A stretch of DNA of 64,000 bases from Marinobacter denitrificans (GCF_008795955.1 NZ_VMHN01000002.1:1-64000); one strand, 5' to 3'; counted from the first letter of the stretch, positions 50,732 through 61,373 are shown. Numbers and translations: made by a program. Notes: generated by a model from the sequence alone, not told the origin.

Positions 50732-51091
50732 ATGAGTGTTAACGCTTTATACGACTACAAGTTTGAACCCAAAGACAAGGTGGAAAACTTCCATGGCATG
50801 CAGTTGCTGTATGTGCTCTGGCCGAACCATCTGATGTTCTGCTCTCCGTTCGCCCTGCTGGTGCAACCGGACATGACTTTCAGGGCCCTGGTTGACGAGG
50901 TTCTGAAACCGGCCACGGCGTCCCACCCGGAAGCCGCGAAGGCTGATTTCCTGGGCGGAGAGTGGTTGCTGAACGACGAGCCCTTTACGCCGGCTCCCGA
51001 TGCCAGTCTCAAAGACAACGGCATTGATCACAAGAGCATGCTGACGGTCACCACGCCGGGCCTTGATGGCCTTGCCGGTGCCGGATTCTGA
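50732..51091 (+). CDS. dmpO: Phenol hydroxylase gamma subunit DmpO (P4), block B
   Basis: A 119-residue third hydroxylase subunit (KVENFHGMQLLYVLWPNHLMF; DNGIDHKSMLTVTTPG). The ATG at 50732 follows AAGGTGATCATC and is preferred to the ATC/ATT starts just upstream. dmpP follows after ten bases. Confidence 0.92.
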   Translation: MSVNALYDYKFEPKDKVENFHGMQLLYVLWPNHLMFCSPFALLVQPDMTFRALVDEVLKPATASHPEAAKADFLGGEWLLNDEPFTPAPDASLKDNGIDHKSMLTVTTPGLDGLAGAGF

Positions 51092-51101
51092 GGGTAGCGC
51101 T

Positions 51102-52163
51102 ATGACTCACACCGTTACTATCGAGCCCATTGGCGAGCAGATCGATGTCGAGGATGGCCAGACCATTCTTGCGGCTGCCCTGCGCCAGGGCGTCTGGCTT
51201 CCCTTCGCCTGTGGCCATGGCACCTGTGCCACCTGCAAGGTTCAGGTTCTTGAAGGGGATGTGGAAATCGGCGATGCCTCACCCTTTGCCCTGATGGATG
51301 TGGAGCGGGATGAGGGCAAGGTACTGGCCTGCTGCGCGACCGTTGAAAGCGACGTCACTATTGAAGCCGATATTGATGTCGACCCGGATTTCGAAGGCTA
51401 CCCGGTGGAGGACTACGCCGCGACCGTCAGCGAGATTGTTGATCTGTCGCCCACCATCAAGGGCATCCATCTGAAACTGGATCGCCCGATGACCTTCCAG
51501 GCCGGCCAATACATCAATATCGAGCTTCCCGGTGTTGATGGCGCCCGCGCGTTCTCCCTGGCCAATCCGCCCAGCAAGCCCGATGAGGTGGAGCTCCATG
51601 TCCGTCTGGTCGAAGGCGGAGCTGCAACCACCTACATCCACCAGGAACTGAAAGTGGGTGAGGAGCTGAACCTGTCCGGTCCATACGGCCAGTTCTTCGT
51701 GCGCAGTTCACAGCCGGGCAACCTGATCTTCATTGCCGGCGGTTCCGGGCTCTCCAGCCCGCAATCCATGATTCTGGACCTGCTGGAGCAGGGCGATGAT
51801 CGCCAGATCACCCTGTTCCAGGGCGCCCGCAACCTCGCGGAGCTCTACAACCACGAGCTGTTCGAGGGTCTTGCCCGTGACAACGACAACTTCACCTATG
51901 TGCCGGCCCTGAGCCAGGCGGATGAAGACGGCGACTGGCAGGGTTTCCGGGGTTATGTGCACGAGGCTGCCAAGGAGCACTTCGGTGGCCGTTTCTCCGA
52001 GCACAAGGCATACCTGTGCGGGCCGCCACCGATGATTGATGCGGCTATTACGGCGCTGATGCGTGGCCGGCTGTTCGAGCGGGACATCTTCATGGAGAAG
52101 TTCCTGACCGCGGCGGATGGCGCCGAGGAAACCCAGCGCTCGGCTCTGTTCAAGAAGATCTGA
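51102..52163 (+). CDS. dmpP: Phenol hydroxylase reductase DmpP (P5), block B
   Basis: A 353-residue reductase. The [2Fe-2S] Cys residues are 37, 42 and 45 plus one near 76; the FAD motif is RAFSLANPP and the NAD part has IAGGSGLSSPQSMILDLL and YLCGPPPMID. It is the same length as, and aligns throughout with, the block-A enzyme. GAGGGTAGCGCT precedes the ATG. Confidence 0.93.
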   Translation: MTHTVTIEPIGEQIDVEDGQTILAAALRQGVWLPFACGHGTCATCKVQVLEGDVEIGDASPFALMDVERDEGKVLACCATVESDVTIEADIDVDPDFEGYPVEDYAATVSEIVDLSPTIKGIHLKLDRPMTFQAGQYINIELPGVDGARAFSLANPPSKPDEVELHVRLVEGGAATTYIHQELKVGEELNLSGPYGQFFVRSSQPGNLIFIAGGSGLSSPQSMILDLLEQGDDRQITLFQGARNLAELYNHELFEGLARDNDNFTYVPALSQADEDGDWQGFRGYVHEAAKEHFGGRFSEHKAYLCGPPPMIDAAITALMRGRLFERDIFMEKFLTAADGAEETQRSALFKKI

Positions 52164-52189
52164 CCGGAAAACAGGAAAGGATCTGAGTG

Positions 52190-52525
52190 ATGATCAACGC
52201 CTTCGAGATAACCGAACAATGCAGCGGCAATCAGTTTCGCTGCGAACCGGGCCAGAGTGTTCTCAAGGCCATGGAGCAACAGGGCCTGAAATGCGTTCCG
52301 GTAGGTTGCCGCGGCGGAGGTTGCGGTTTCTGCAAGATCACCGTGCTCAGCGGTGACTACGAATGCGGAAAGATGAGCAAGGTGCATGTACCACCGGAAT
52401 CCCGGGCATGTGGCGACGTACTGGCCTGCCGCATATATCCGCTGAGCGACCTGACCATTGAATGCCGTCCCCGTGAACCCGCGGAGCCGGCGAAGCAGCA
52501 GACAACAACAAAATCGATGAGGTAA
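52190..52525 (+). CDS. dmpQ: DmpQ/XylT-type [2Fe-2S] ferredoxin, block B
   Basis: A 111-residue ferredoxin with Cys40-x4-Cys45-x2-Cys48 in [11 protein letters not shown] and a fourth Cys in VLACR. It reactivates oxidised catechol 2,3-dioxygenase, whose gene starts six bases later; the placement is the classical one. ATG 52190 follows AGGAAAGG; a GTG three bases earlier is possible. Confidence 0.92.
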   Translation: MINAFEITEQCSGNQFRCEPGQSVLKAMEQQGLKCVPVGCRGGGCGFCKITVLSGDYECGKMSKVHVPPESRACGDVLACRIYPLSDLTIECRPREPAEPAKQQTTTKSMR

Positions 52526-52530
52526 CTGTC

Positions 52531-53454
52531 ATGAAAAAAGGTGTAATGCGTCCCGGCCACGTTCAGATCCGTGTTCTCGATCTGGAAGAAGCCGTCAAAC
52601 ACTACACAGACCTTATGGGTCTGATTGAAACCGACCGTGATGACCAGGGCCGGGTCTACCTGAAAGCCTGGACCGAAGTGGACAAGTTTTCCGTGGTTCT
52701 GCGGGAGGCCGACGAGCCGGGCTGTGACTTCATGGGCTTCAAGGTTGTCGATGAAGAGTCACTGGTCCAGCTTGAGAAAGACCTGGTGGATTTCGGTGTG
52801 GCTGTGGAGCAGGTTGCCGAGGGTGAACTGAAAGACTGCGGCCGCCGGGTCCGTTTCCAGGTGCCCTCCGGACACACCTTCGAGCTCTACGCCGACAAGC
52901 TGTACACCGGCAAATGGGGCGTGGAAAACGTTAATCCGGAAGCCTGGCCCCGCAACCTGAGCGGCATGAAAGCCGTCCGGTTCGACCACTGTCTGTTCTA
53001 TGGTCCCGAACTGGCCGCGACCTACGACATCTTTGTCAACGTACTGGGCTTCCATCTGGCCGAGCAGGTTCTGGACGGAGACGGCACCCGCATTGCCCAG
53101 TTCCTGACCGTGTCCATGAAAGAGCACGATATCGCGTTCATTCACCATGAGGAGCCAGGCAAGTTCCACCATGCCTCCTTCTACCTGGAGACCTGGGAAG
53201 ACGTACTGCGCGCGGCGGACCTGATCTCCATGACCGATACCTCCATCGATATCGGCCCGACCCGCCATGGCCTGACCCATGGCAAGACCATCTACTTCTT
53301 CGACCCGTCCGGAAACCGCAACGAAGTGTTCTGCGGTGGCGACTACACCTACCCGGACCACAAGCCGGTGACCTGGCAGGCGGAGCAACTGGGCAAGGCC
53401 ATCTTCTACCACGACAGGGTACTGAACGAACGGTTCCTGACGGTATTGACCTGA
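52531..53454 (+). CDS. dmpB: Catechol 2,3-dioxygenase, block B
   Basis: A 307-residue extradiol dioxygenase. Iron ligands fall at His153 (RFDHCLFYG), His213/214 (KFHHASFY) and Glu265 (NRNEVFCGG), the same numbering as the classical metapyrocatechase. The acid-base His is in EHDIAF. TGAGGTAACTGTC precedes the ATG. It acts on catechols made by the hydroxylase encoded upstream in the same operon. Confidence 0.95.
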   Translation: MKKGVMRPGHVQIRVLDLEEAVKHYTDLMGLIETDRDDQGRVYLKAWTEVDKFSVVLREADEPGCDFMGFKVVDEESLVQLEKDLVDFGVAVEQVAEGELKDCGRRVRFQVPSGHTFELYADKLYTGKWGVENVNPEAWPRNLSGMKAVRFDHCLFYGPELAATYDIFVNVLGFHLAEQVLDGDGTRIAQFLTVSMKEHDIAFIHHEEPGKFHHASFYLETWEDVLRAADLISMTDTSIDIGPTRHGLTHGKTIYFFDPSGNRNEVFCGGDYTYPDHKPVTWQAEQLGKAIFYHDRVLNERFLTVLT

Positions 53455-53499
53455 CTTTTACCAGTTCAACAGGGCCATTGAGAATAGGATTAGGCAGCA

Positions 53500-54960
53500 A
53501 TGAAAGACATCAAGCACTACATCAACGGGCAGTATGTTGGCTCCGCCAACGGCAAGCTGTTCGACAACGTCAACCCGGCCAACGGCAAGGTGATCAGCAA
53601 GGTTCACGAAGCCGGCCGGGAAGAGGTGGACGCCGCGGTCAAGGCAGCAAAAGCTGCCCTGCGTGGCCCCTGGGGCAGGATGACACTGGACGAACGCACC
53701 AGCATCCTGCACAAGGTGGCTGACGGCATCAATGCCCGGTTTGACGAGTTCCTGGAAGCGGAATGCCTCGATACCGGCAAGCCGAAGTCCATGGCGAGCC
53801 ATATCGACATTCCCCGGGGTGCGGCCAACTTCAAGGTGTTCGCGGACATGATCAAGAACGTTCCCACCGAATCCTTTGAAATGCCCACGCCGGACGGCAC
53901 CGGCGCCCTGAACTATGCCGTTCGCCGGCCCAAGGGCGTGATCGGTGTAATCAGCCCCTGGAACCTGCCACTGCTGCTGATGACCTGGAAGGTAGGGCCG
54001 GCCCTGGCCTGCGGCAACACCGTGGTGGTCAAGCCGTCGGAAGAAACCCCCACCACCACCGCACTGCTGGGTGAAGTGATGAAAGAAGCCGGCGTGCCGG
54101 ACGGCGTGTTCAATGTGGTTCACGGTTTCGGCGGAGATTCCGCCGGCGCCTTCCTCACCGAGCATCCGCTGGTGGATGGCTTCACTTTCACCGGCGAAAC
54201 CGGTACCGGTGAAGTCATCATGAAGGCCGCTGCCAAGGGTATCCGGGATATCTCCCTGGAGCTGGGCGGCAAGAATGCCGGCCTGGTGTTCGCCGACTGT
54301 GACATGGACAAGGCCATCGAGGGCACCATGCGTTCGGCTTTCGCCAACTGTGGCCAGGTCTGCCTGGGCACAGAGCGGGTGTATGTAGAACGCTCCATCT
54401 TTGACGAGTTTGTTGGCCGTCTGAAAGAAGCGGCGGAAGGCCTGAAAATTGGTCCGCCGGATGATGCCGAAGCCAACCTGGGGCCACTGGTGAGCCTCAA
54501 GCATCGTGAAAAAGTCCTTTCCTATTACCAGAAAGCCGTGGATGACGGTGCCACTGTGGTTACCGGTGGCGGTGTTCCCGATATGCCGGAAGAGCTGGCC
54601 GGCGGAGCCTGGGTGGAACCCACCATCTGGACCGGGTTGTCGGAGGATTCCGCGGTGATTACCGATGAGATCTTTGGCCCCTGTGTCCACCTGTGCCCGT
54701 TCGATACTGAAGAAGAAGCCATCGAGCTGGCCAACAGTCTTCCCTACGGCCTGGCCTCGGCCATCTGGAGCGAGAACATCACCCGTGCCCACCGTGTTGC
54801 CGGGCAGATCGAGGCCGGCATCATCTGGGTCAACAGCTGGTTCCTGCGGGATCTGCGCACGCCCTTCGGTGGCAGCAAGCAATCCGGCATTGGCCGCGAG
54901 GGCGGTGTGCACTCCCTGGAGTTCTACACCGAAATGAAAAACATCTGCGTGAAATTGTGA
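53500..54960 (+). CDS. dmpC: 2-hydroxymuconic semialdehyde dehydrogenase, block B
   Basis: A 486-residue NAD-dependent dehydrogenase, the same length as the block-A enzyme. It has the catalytic Cys288 (GQVCLGTERV), Glu254 (LELGGKNAG) and SPWNLPLLLMTWK. It opens the oxidative branch of the meta pathway. The stop is seven bases before dmpD. Confidence 0.95.
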   Translation: MKDIKHYINGQYVGSANGKLFDNVNPANGKVISKVHEAGREEVDAAVKAAKAALRGPWGRMTLDERTSILHKVADGINARFDEFLEAECLDTGKPKSMASHIDIPRGAANFKVFADMIKNVPTESFEMPTPDGTGALNYAVRRPKGVIGVISPWNLPLLLMTWKVGPALACGNTVVVKPSEETPTTTALLGEVMKEAGVPDGVFNVVHGFGGDSAGAFLTEHPLVDGFTFTGETGTGEVIMKAAAKGIRDISLELGGKNAGLVFADCDMDKAIEGTMRSAFANCGQVCLGTERVYVERSIFDEFVGRLKEAAEGLKIGPPDDAEANLGPLVSLKHREKVLSYYQKAVDDGATVVTGGGVPDMPEELAGGAWVEPTIWTGLSEDSAVITDEIFGPCVHLCPFDTEEEAIELANSLPYGLASAIWSENITRAHRVAGQIEAGIIWVNSWFLRDLRTPFGGSKQSGIGREGGVHSLEFYTEMKNICVKL

Positions 54961-54967
54961 GGTAGCC

Positions 54968-55828
54968 ATGAACGCCACTGTCGAAAGCCCGGAAATCGGG
55001 CGCGAGATTACCGCAGCCGGCTACCGGACCAATCTGCATGACCAGGGTGAAGGCGGATTCCCGCTGATGATGATTCACGGTTCCGGCCCCGGTGTGACTG
55101 CCTGGGCCAACTGGCGCCTGGTGATTCCGGAACTGGCGAAACACCGCCGCGTGGTCGCCCCGGACATGCTCGGGTTCGGTTACAGCGAACGTCCCGAAGA
55201 CCAGATCTACAACCGGGAGCGCTGGGTGAAGCATGCCGTTGGTGTTCTGGACGAACTGGGGCTGGAGCAGGTGGACCTGGTGGGTAATTCCTTCGGTGGC
55301 GGACTGGCGCTGGCGCTGGCCATCGAATACCCGCAGCGGGTTCGCCGGCTGGTGCTGATGGGGTCGGCGGGCGTGAGATTTCCGATCACCCAGGGCCTGG
55401 ATGAAGTCTGGGGTTACGAGCCTTCACTGGACGCCATGCGCCGGTTGATGGACGTGTTTGCCTTCAACAAGGGCCTGTTGACCGAAGAGCTGGCAGAAAT
55501 GCGGTATCAGGCCAGCATTCGCCCCGGTTTCCAGGAGTCCTTCGCGGCCATGTTTCCCGCACCGCGTCAGCGCTGGGTCGATAGCCTGGCCAGCAACGAA
55601 GACGACATCCGGGCACTGACCCACGAGACCCTGATCATCCATGGCCGTGAAGACGAAGTGATTCCGCTGGAAGCGTCCCTGAAGCTGGCGGAGCTGATCG
55701 ACCGGGCCCAGTTGCACGTGTTCGGCCGGTGCGGTCACTGGACACAGATCGAACACGCCGACCGCTTTGCCCGGCTGGTCAACGATTTTCTGAACGAGGC
55801 CGATCAAGCGGCGGAAGGAGCAGAGTAA
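54968..55828 (+). CDS. dmpD: 2-hydroxymuconic semialdehyde hydrolase
   Basis: A 286-residue alpha/beta hydrolase that releases formate or a carboxylic acid from ring-cleavage products, including the ketones from 3-methylcatechol that DmpC cannot oxidise. The triad is visible as Ser108 (GNSFGG), Asp229 (GREDEVIP) and His257 (CGHWTQIEH). It is present only in block B. The stop overlaps the dmpE start by one base. Confidence 0.94.
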   Translation: MNATVESPEIGREITAAGYRTNLHDQGEGGFPLMMIHGSGPGVTAWANWRLVIPELAKHRRVVAPDMLGFGYSERPEDQIYNRERWVKHAVGVLDELGLEQVDLVGNSFGGGLALALAIEYPQRVRRLVLMGSAGVRFPITQGLDEVWGYEPSLDAMRRLMDVFAFNKGLLTEELAEMRYQASIRPGFQESFAAMFPAPRQRWVDSLASNEDDIRALTHETLIIHGREDEVIPLEASLKLAELIDRAQLHVFGRCGHWTQIEHADRFARLVNDFLNEADQAAEGAE

Positions 55829-56613
55829 TGGAACAGACACGAATTCAGGCACTGGGCGATGAGCTGTACCAGGCCATGTTGAGCCGGGAGGCGGTGGAAC
55901 CGCTGACCAGCCGTGGCGAGGACATCAGCATCGACGATGCCTACCACATTTCCCTGCGCATGCTTGAGCGCCGTCTCGCGGCCGGAGCATCGATCATCGG
56001 CAAGAAGATCGGTGTGACCAGCAAGGCCGTCCAGAACATGCTCAATGTACACCAGCCGGATTTCGGTTATCTCACCGATGACATGGTGTTCAACAGCGGC
56101 GAAGTCATGCCCATCAGCGACCGGCTGATTGCGCCCCGGGCCGAAGGCGAAATTGCCTTCATCCTGAAAAAAGACCTGACCGGCCCGGGCGTCACCAACG
56201 CCGACGTGCTGGCAGCGACCGAATGCGTGATGCCCTGCTTCGAGATTGTCGACTCCCGCATCCGTGACTGGAAGATCGCCATTCAGGACACCATTGCCGA
56301 CAACGCCTCCTGCGGCCTGTTTGTGCTGGGCGACCAGGCAGTCTCCCCCCGCAAGGTGGACCTGGTGACCTGCGGCATGGTGGTGGAGAAAAACGGCAGT
56401 GTACTCAGTGCCGGCGCTGGCGCGGCAGCGCTTGGTTCGCCGGTGAACTGTGTCACCTGGCTGGCTAACACCCTGGGCGAATTCGGCATCTCCCTGAAAG
56501 CCGGGGAAGTGATTCTGTCCGGCTCGCTGGTACCGCTGGAGCCGGTCAAGGCCGGCGATTACATGCGGGTTGATATCGGTGGCATTGGCAGCGCTTCGGT
56601 GCGCTTTGCCTGA
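55828..56613 (+). CDS. dmpE: 2-oxopent-4-enoate hydratase, block B
   Basis: A 261-residue hydratase ([37 protein letters not shown]). GGAAGGAGCAGAG precedes ATG 55828, which overlaps the dmpD stop (TAATG). It forms a complex with DmpH in known systems, but here dmpH lies three genes further on. Confidence 0.93.
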   Translation: MEQTRIQALGDELYQAMLSREAVEPLTSRGEDISIDDAYHISLRMLERRLAAGASIIGKKIGVTSKAVQNMLNVHQPDFGYLTDDMVFNSGEVMPISDRLIAPRAEGEIAFILKKDLTGPGVTNADVLAATECVMPCFEIVDSRIRDWKIAIQDTIADNASCGLFVLGDQAVSPRKVDLVTCGMVVEKNGSVLSAGAGAAALGSPVNCVTWLANTLGEFGISLKAGEVILSGSLVPLEPVKAGDYMRVDIGGIGSASVRFA

Positions 56614-56639
56614 CCGGCAAGAATGATGAGGAACAGGTT

Positions 56640-57575
56640 ATGAGCAAGAAAATCAAAGCAGCCATCATCGGCTCGGGCAACATTGGCACCGACCTGATGA
56701 TCAAGATCCTGCGCAATGGCCAGAACATTGAAATGGGCGCCATGGTGGGCATCGATCCCGAATCCGACGGCCTGGCCCGTGCCGCCCGCATGGGCGTGGC
56801 TACCACGCACGAGGGTGTGGACGGCCTGGTGAAAATGCCGGAGTTCGCCGACATCGACATCGTGTTCGATGCCACCTCCGCCAGGGCCCACATGCACAAC
56901 GAAGTGTTCCTGCGGGGCCATAAGGAAAACATCAAGATCATCGACATGACCCCGGCGGCCATCGGCCCCTACTGCGTGCCGGTGGTGAACCTGGAACAGA
57001 ACCTCTCTGAGGGCAACGTCAACATGGTCACTTGCGGTGGCCAGGCGACGATTCCGATGGTGGCGGCCGTGTCCCGGGTGGCCAAGGCCCACTACGCCGA
57101 AATCGTTGCCTCGATTTCGTCGAAGTCCGCCGGCCCCGGTACCCGCGCCAACATCGACGAGTTCACCGAAACCACCTCCAAGGCCATCGAAGTGGTGGGC
57201 GGCGCCCAGAAGGGCAAGGCCATCATCATCCTCAATCCGGCCGAGCCACCCCTGCTGATGCGGGACACCGTCTACGTGCTGTCCGACGCCGCCGACCAGG
57301 CGGAAGTGGAAGCCTCGGTGGAGGAAATGGTCAAGGCTGTCAACAGCTACGTGCCCGGCTATCGCCTCAAGCAGAAAGTGCAGTTTGACGTGATCCCGGA
57401 AGACCAGCCCATGAACGTCCCGGGCCTGGGCCGCTTCAGCGGCCTGAAGACCTCCATCTTCCTGGAAGTGGAAGGCGCCGCCCATTACCTGCCGGCCTAC
57501 GCCGGCAACTTGGACATCATGACCTCTGCGGCTCTCGGCACCGCCGAGCGCATCGCCGAATCGCTGGTCAACTGA
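56640..57575 (+). CDS. dmpF: Acetaldehyde dehydrogenase (acylating), block B
   Basis: A 311-residue enzyme with GSGNIGTDL at residues 11-19 and catalytic Cys132 in TCGGQATIP. It converts acetaldehyde and CoA to acetyl-CoA with NAD. GAGGAACAGGTT precedes the ATG. It is next to dmpG, its channelling partner. Confidence 0.95.
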   Translation: MSKKIKAAIIGSGNIGTDLMIKILRNGQNIEMGAMVGIDPESDGLARAARMGVATTHEGVDGLVKMPEFADIDIVFDATSARAHMHNEVFLRGHKENIKIIDMTPAAIGPYCVPVVNLEQNLSEGNVNMVTCGGQATIPMVAAVSRVAKAHYAEIVASISSKSAGPGTRANIDEFTETTSKAIEVVGGAQKGKAIIILNPAEPPLLMRDTVYVLSDAADQAEVEASVEEMVKAVNSYVPGYRLKQKVQFDVIPEDQPMNVPGLGRFSGLKTSIFLEVEGAAHYLPAYAGNLDIMTSAALGTAERIAESLVN

Positions 57576-57588
57576 GGAGGATATTCCC

Positions 57589-58626
57589 ATGACATTCAAT
57601 CCCGGCAAGAAACTCTACATCTCCGACGTGACCCTGCGGGACGGCAGCCATGCCATCCGCCACCAGTACTCCATCAAGAACGTGCAGGACATCGCACGGG
57701 CACTGGATAAAGCCAAAGTCGATTCCATCGAAGTCGCCCACGGCGACGGCCTGCAGGGTTCCAGCTTCAACTACGGCTTCGGCGCCCACACCGACCTGGA
57801 GTGGATCGAGGCGGTCTCCGAAGTGATCGAACACGCCAAAATTGCCACCCTGCTGCTGCCCGGCATCGGCACCGTCCATGACCTGGACAACGCCTACAAT
57901 GCCGGCGCCCGCATCGTAAGAGTGGCCACCCACTGCACCGAGGCGGATGTCTCGAGGCAGCACATCGAGCATGCAAGAAAGCTCGGCATGGACACCGTGG
58001 GCTTTCTGATGATGAGCCACATGCAGACCCCGCAGGGTCTGGCGGAGCAGGCCAAGCTGATGGAAGACTACGGCGCTACCTGCCTGTACGTGGTCGACTC
58101 CGGCGGTGCCATGAACATGAACGACATCCGCGACCGCTTTCGGGCGCTGAAGGATGTTCTGAAGCCGGAAACCGAAACCGGCATTCATGCCCACCACAAC
58201 CTGGCCCTGGGTGTGGCCAACTCCATCGTCGCGGTGGAAGAGGGCTGTGACCGCGTCGATGCCAGCCTCGCCGGCATGGGTGCCGGTGCCGGCAACGCGC
58301 CGCTGGAAGTGTGCGTGGCCGCCTTTGACAAGATGGGCTGGGAGCATGGCACTGACGTCTACGCCCTGATGGACGCCGCTGACGACATCGTGCGTCCGCT
58401 GCAGGACCGCCCGGTCCGGGTAGACCGTGAAACCCTGGCCCTGGGCTATGCCGGTGTCTACTCCAGCTTCCTGCGCCATTCCGAAGTGGCGGCGCAGAAG
58501 TACGGCCTGAAGACCGTGGACATTCTGGTGGAGCTGGGCAAACGCCGCATGGTGGGTGGCCAGGAAGACATGATCGTGGATGTGGCGCTGGATCTGCTGG
58601 CGGCGCAAAAGGAGCAGAACGCATGA
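57589..58626 (+). CDS. dmpG: 4-hydroxy-2-oxovalerate aldolase, block B
   Basis: A 345-residue class II aldolase. [15 protein letters not shown] at the N-terminus and [11 protein letters not shown] (His200, His202 and His203) are the metal and active-site motifs. GAGGAGGATATTCCC precedes the ATG, and the stop overlaps the dmpH start (ATGA). Confidence 0.95.
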   Translation: MTFNPGKKLYISDVTLRDGSHAIRHQYSIKNVQDIARALDKAKVDSIEVAHGDGLQGSSFNYGFGAHTDLEWIEAVSEVIEHAKIATLLLPGIGTVHDLDNAYNAGARIVRVATHCTEADVSRQHIEHARKLGMDTVGFLMMSHMQTPQGLAEQAKLMEDYGATCLYVVDSGGAMNMNDIRDRFRALKDVLKPETETGIHAHHNLALGVANSIVAVEEGCDRVDASLAGMGAGAGNAPLEVCVAAFDKMGWEHGTDVYALMDAADDIVRPLQDRPVRVDRETLALGYAGVYSSFLRHSEVAAQKYGLKTVDILVELGKRRMVGGQEDMIVDVALDLLAAQKEQNA

Positions 58627-59417
58627 GCAAGACATTGAATCGCGAACAGGTTCTGGCCCTGGCCGAACACGTGGAAAACGCCGAATTGCAGGCCCACGAC
58701 ATCACCAAGGTCACCAACGATTACCCGGACATGACCTTCGAGGATGCCTACGACGTGCAGTGGGAAATCCGTCGCCGCAAGGAAGAGCGGGGCAACAAGA
58801 TCGTCGGCATGAAAATGGGCCTCACCTCCTGGGCCAAGATGGCTCAGATGGGTGTGGAAACGCCGATCTACGGTTTCCTCGCGGATTATTTCAGCGTGCC
58901 TGACGGTGGCGTGGTGAACACCAAAGAGCTGATCCATCCGAAAATCGAGGCCGAAATTGCCTTTGTGACCAAGGCGCCCCTGAAAGGCCCGGGCTGTCAT
59001 ATTGGCCAGGTGCTGGCGGCGACGGATTTCGTGATTCCCGCCGTGGAAATCATTGATTCCCGCTACGAGAACTTCAAGTTCGATCTGGTCAGCGTCGTTG
59101 CTGACAATGCCTCATCCACCCGCTTTATCACCGGTGGCCAGATGGCGGATGTGGCCGATGTGGATCTGAAAACCCTGGGTGTCGTGGTTGAGAAGAATGG
59201 TGAAGTGGTGGACGTGGGTGCCGGTGCTGCGGTGTTGGGCCATCCGGCCTCCAGTGTTGCCATGCTGGCCAACCTGCTGGCGGAGCGGGGCGAGCATATT
59301 CCCGCCGGCACCTTCATCATGACCGGTGGCATTACCGCTGCCATCGCTGTGGAGCCCGGTGACAACATCACCGTTCGTTACCAGGGCCTGGGCACCGTTT
59401 CCGGACGATTCGTTTGA
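58623..59417 (+). CDS. dmpH: 4-oxalocrotonate decarboxylase, block B
   Basis: A 264-residue decarboxylase ([42 protein letters not shown]). It couples translationally to dmpG. dmpI follows after 12 bases. Confidence 0.94.
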   Translation: MSKTLNREQVLALAEHVENAELQAHDITKVTNDYPDMTFEDAYDVQWEIRRRKEERGNKIVGMKMGLTSWAKMAQMGVETPIYGFLADYFSVPDGGVVNTKELIHPKIEAEIAFVTKAPLKGPGCHIGQVLAATDFVIPAVEIIDSRYENFKFDLVSVVADNASSTRFITGGQMADVADVDLKTLGVVVEKNGEVVDVGAGAAVLGHPASSVAMLANLLAERGEHIPAGTFIMTGGITAAIAVEPGDNITVRYQGLGTVSGRFV

Positions 59418-59429
59418 TAAGGAGGCGCT

Positions 59430-59621
59430 ATGCCTATTGCTCAGCTTTACATTATTGAAGGCAGAACGGACGAGCAGAAGGAAACCCTTATCCAGGAAGT
59501 GAGCGAGGCCATGTCCCGCTCTCTGGATGCACCCATGGAGCGCATCCGGGTGGTAATTACTGAAATGCCGAAACAGCATTTCGGTATTGGTGGCCAATCT
59601 GCGAAAAAACTGGGGCGGTAG
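59430..59621 (+). CDS. dmpI: 4-oxalocrotonate tautomerase, block B
   Basis: A 63-residue enzyme (62 after Met removal), the classical length, with Pro1, Arg11 and Arg39 in place. AAGGAGGCGCT precedes the ATG. It interconverts 2-hydroxymuconate and 4-oxalocrotonate. Confidence 0.94.
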   Translation: MPIAQLYIIEGRTDEQKETLIQEVSEAMSRSLDAPMERIRVVITEMPKQHFGIGGQSAKKLGR

Positions 59622-59625
59622 CAAC

Positions 59626-60324
59626 GTGACCAAATTGCCGGTGTTGTATCTGTCCTGTGAAACCCAGGCGCTAACCGGGCCCAGGGGGCAGTCCAGCCTG
59701 CGCCGGCTGATCCAAGAGGATCTCCGGGTAGACAGCGTCGCGTTTATCACCTCCGACTCAGGTGCCGGGCATCCCGAGATTTTTCGCCAGTGTGGCAAGG
59801 GAATGCTGGCCCGGCGCCTGCAATCGCTCATGCAGCACCGCGGCTTTGAAGTGTCGATCAGTGGCCCACAGGGGCCGGAACTGAAAATGCTGGCTGAAAG
59901 CATGACTCAGTTGTTGCCCGAGGAGGTGATCGAGCTGCGACTCAATACAGGGATGACCAGCGAGCGGTATCGTGACATTGGCCTGTGCCTTGAAACCTTA
60001 AGGGATCAGGGTGTGTTGCTGATATGCCTGGACCGGATGGAATCCGATGACAGTGCTGCCAGCCACCACCAGCCCCATGATGTCTACATCCGCAAACTGA
60101 TTCAGCAATGGGAGGATGAGCAGCGATGGGTCAAGGCGATGTCCGGGGTAAGTATTGCTAAAGGCGCTGCAAACTCTGGTCGCAGTGTTCCTGTAGCCGA
60201 TCCAACCCTGTGCGTGTTGAACACCGCGTTCAGCCTTGGCGGTATGAAAGTTCCCCAGCGCCTGTTCGGGTTCTCGCTGGATGAGGACAGTGAGTCCCTC
60301 GCCGGGTACGGCTGGATGCATTAA
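59626..60324 (+). CDS. Degenerate LigB-superfamily protein, possible pseudoenzyme
   Basis: A 232-residue protein starting at GTG 59626, four bases after dmpI. By eye it follows the class III extradiol (DODA/YgiD) fold: PVLYLSCETQALTG where the family has SHGGGP, VAFITSDSG for ISAHWEES, LRDQGVLLICLDRM for the GSG-LxHN segment, and SVPVADPTLCVLNTAFSLGG for HPREEHLLPLHVCYGL. All metal-binding His positions are replaced, so a catalytic role as a dioxygenase is unlikely. Its place at the end of the meta operon suggests a binding, sensing or regulatory job. The family call is inferred from alignment by eye. Confidence 0.5.
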   Translation: MTKLPVLYLSCETQALTGPRGQSSLRRLIQEDLRVDSVAFITSDSGAGHPEIFRQCGKGMLARRLQSLMQHRGFEVSISGPQGPELKMLAESMTQLLPEEVIELRLNTGMTSERYRDIGLCLETLRDQGVLLICLDRMESDDSAASHHQPHDVYIRKLIQQWEDEQRWVKAMSGVSIAKGAANSGRSVPVADPTLCVLNTAFSLGGMKVPQRLFGFSLDEDSESLAGYGWMH

Positions 60325-60367
60325 ACTCCCGGCAATGTCCGTAAGCGAAACATAAAGGGTTCTGTAA

Positions 60368-61312
60368 ATGCTCAGACTGCTGATGGTAGGCGCCGGAGGC
60401 GTAGGAGGTTATTACGCCGCCCGGCTGTTGCAAGCGGGTCACAAGGTAGTTTTGACCGCCCGTGGTGAACACCTGAAGGCAATCCGAGAGAAAGGTCTGA
60501 CGGTTCGATACGAAGGTGAAACCATTAACCTGCGTGCCGAGGCTCTTGATCATCAGACTCTTATTACAGGTTACCTGCCTGATGATTTCGACGTCATTGT
60601 CATTGCCCTGAAATCCACAGTAACCGGTGCGGTCCTGGAAGAATTGGGTTCGTGGCTCCGGAGGGGGCAGGTGAACGTTCTTTCCCTCCAGAACGGTGTG
60701 GACAACGAGCCACTGCTTGCTCAGGCCGTGGGGGATAAACGGGTCATCGGGGGGTTGGCTGTGCGGATTGGCGGCCATATTGCAGAGCCCGGTGTGATTG
60801 AGGCTGAAGGCGCTGCCCAGGTTGTCATGGGTGGATGGCCGATGTCAGCCGCCGCAGACGATGCCCGGACGGAACTTTTACAGCGGCTGGCTTCTGAGTT
60901 TAATGCAGCGGGAATCCCCACAAGACTGTCTGAAAACATTCGCTATGAGCTCTGGCGCAAACTGGTTATCAACAATGGCGTAAACCCTCTGTCTGCGGTA
61001 ACCGGCCTGGATACAAAAACCCTTACTCACCACCCGAAATTCCGCAAAATCGTGCACGGCATGATGGCGGAAACCGTGGAAGCCTCGAAAGCCGACGGCG
61101 TTAATCTCGGCCCGGAGGATCTGGAAGAAATGTTCGAGCTGATCAGCAACTTCAACGCCATCAAGACATCCATGCTGGTGGATAAAGAAAAGGGGCGGCC
61201 GCTGGAGCTGGACAGTATTGCCGGGGCGGTATTGCGGCGCTGCGAGCGTCTGGGGGTTGAGGCTCCCTATACTGAGACAGTTCACGCTCTGTTGCTACAC
61301 AGCGTTGAGTGA
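60368..61312 (+). CDS. panE: 2-dehydropantoate 2-reductase (ApbA/PanE) family
   Basis: A 314-residue NADP-dependent ketoacid reductase-family protein. The dinucleotide motif VGAGGVGGYYA is at residues 7-17, and the C-terminal domain has the conserved YELWRKLVINNGVNPLSAVTG. It may make pantoate, but many PanE-like proteins next to catabolic genes reduce other 2-oxoacids. It lies 43 bases after the previous gene with AAGGG near the start. Confidence 0.8.
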   Translation: MLRLLMVGAGGVGGYYAARLLQAGHKVVLTARGEHLKAIREKGLTVRYEGETINLRAEALDHQTLITGYLPDDFDVIVIALKSTVTGAVLEELGSWLRRGQVNVLSLQNGVDNEPLLAQAVGDKRVIGGLAVRIGGHIAEPGVIEAEGAAQVVMGGWPMSAAADDARTELLQRLASEFNAAGIPTRLSENIRYELWRKLVINNGVNPLSAVTGLDTKTLTHHPKFRKIVHGMMAETVEASKADGVNLGPEDLEEMFELISNFNAIKTSMLVDKEKGRPLELDSIAGAVLRRCERLGVEAPYTETVHALLLHSVE

Positions 61313-61373
61313 AATCCCGGATGAGTTCGTAGAGGGGCCGGCATCAATGCAATGGGGTGCGTACCAGCGCTTG

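Noticed and set aside
56559..58635. Long minus-strand frames opposite dmpF and dmpG
   Set aside because: The plus strand encodes complete enzymes with catalytic residues and overlapping starts and stops; the minus frames have no motif and arise from high GC.
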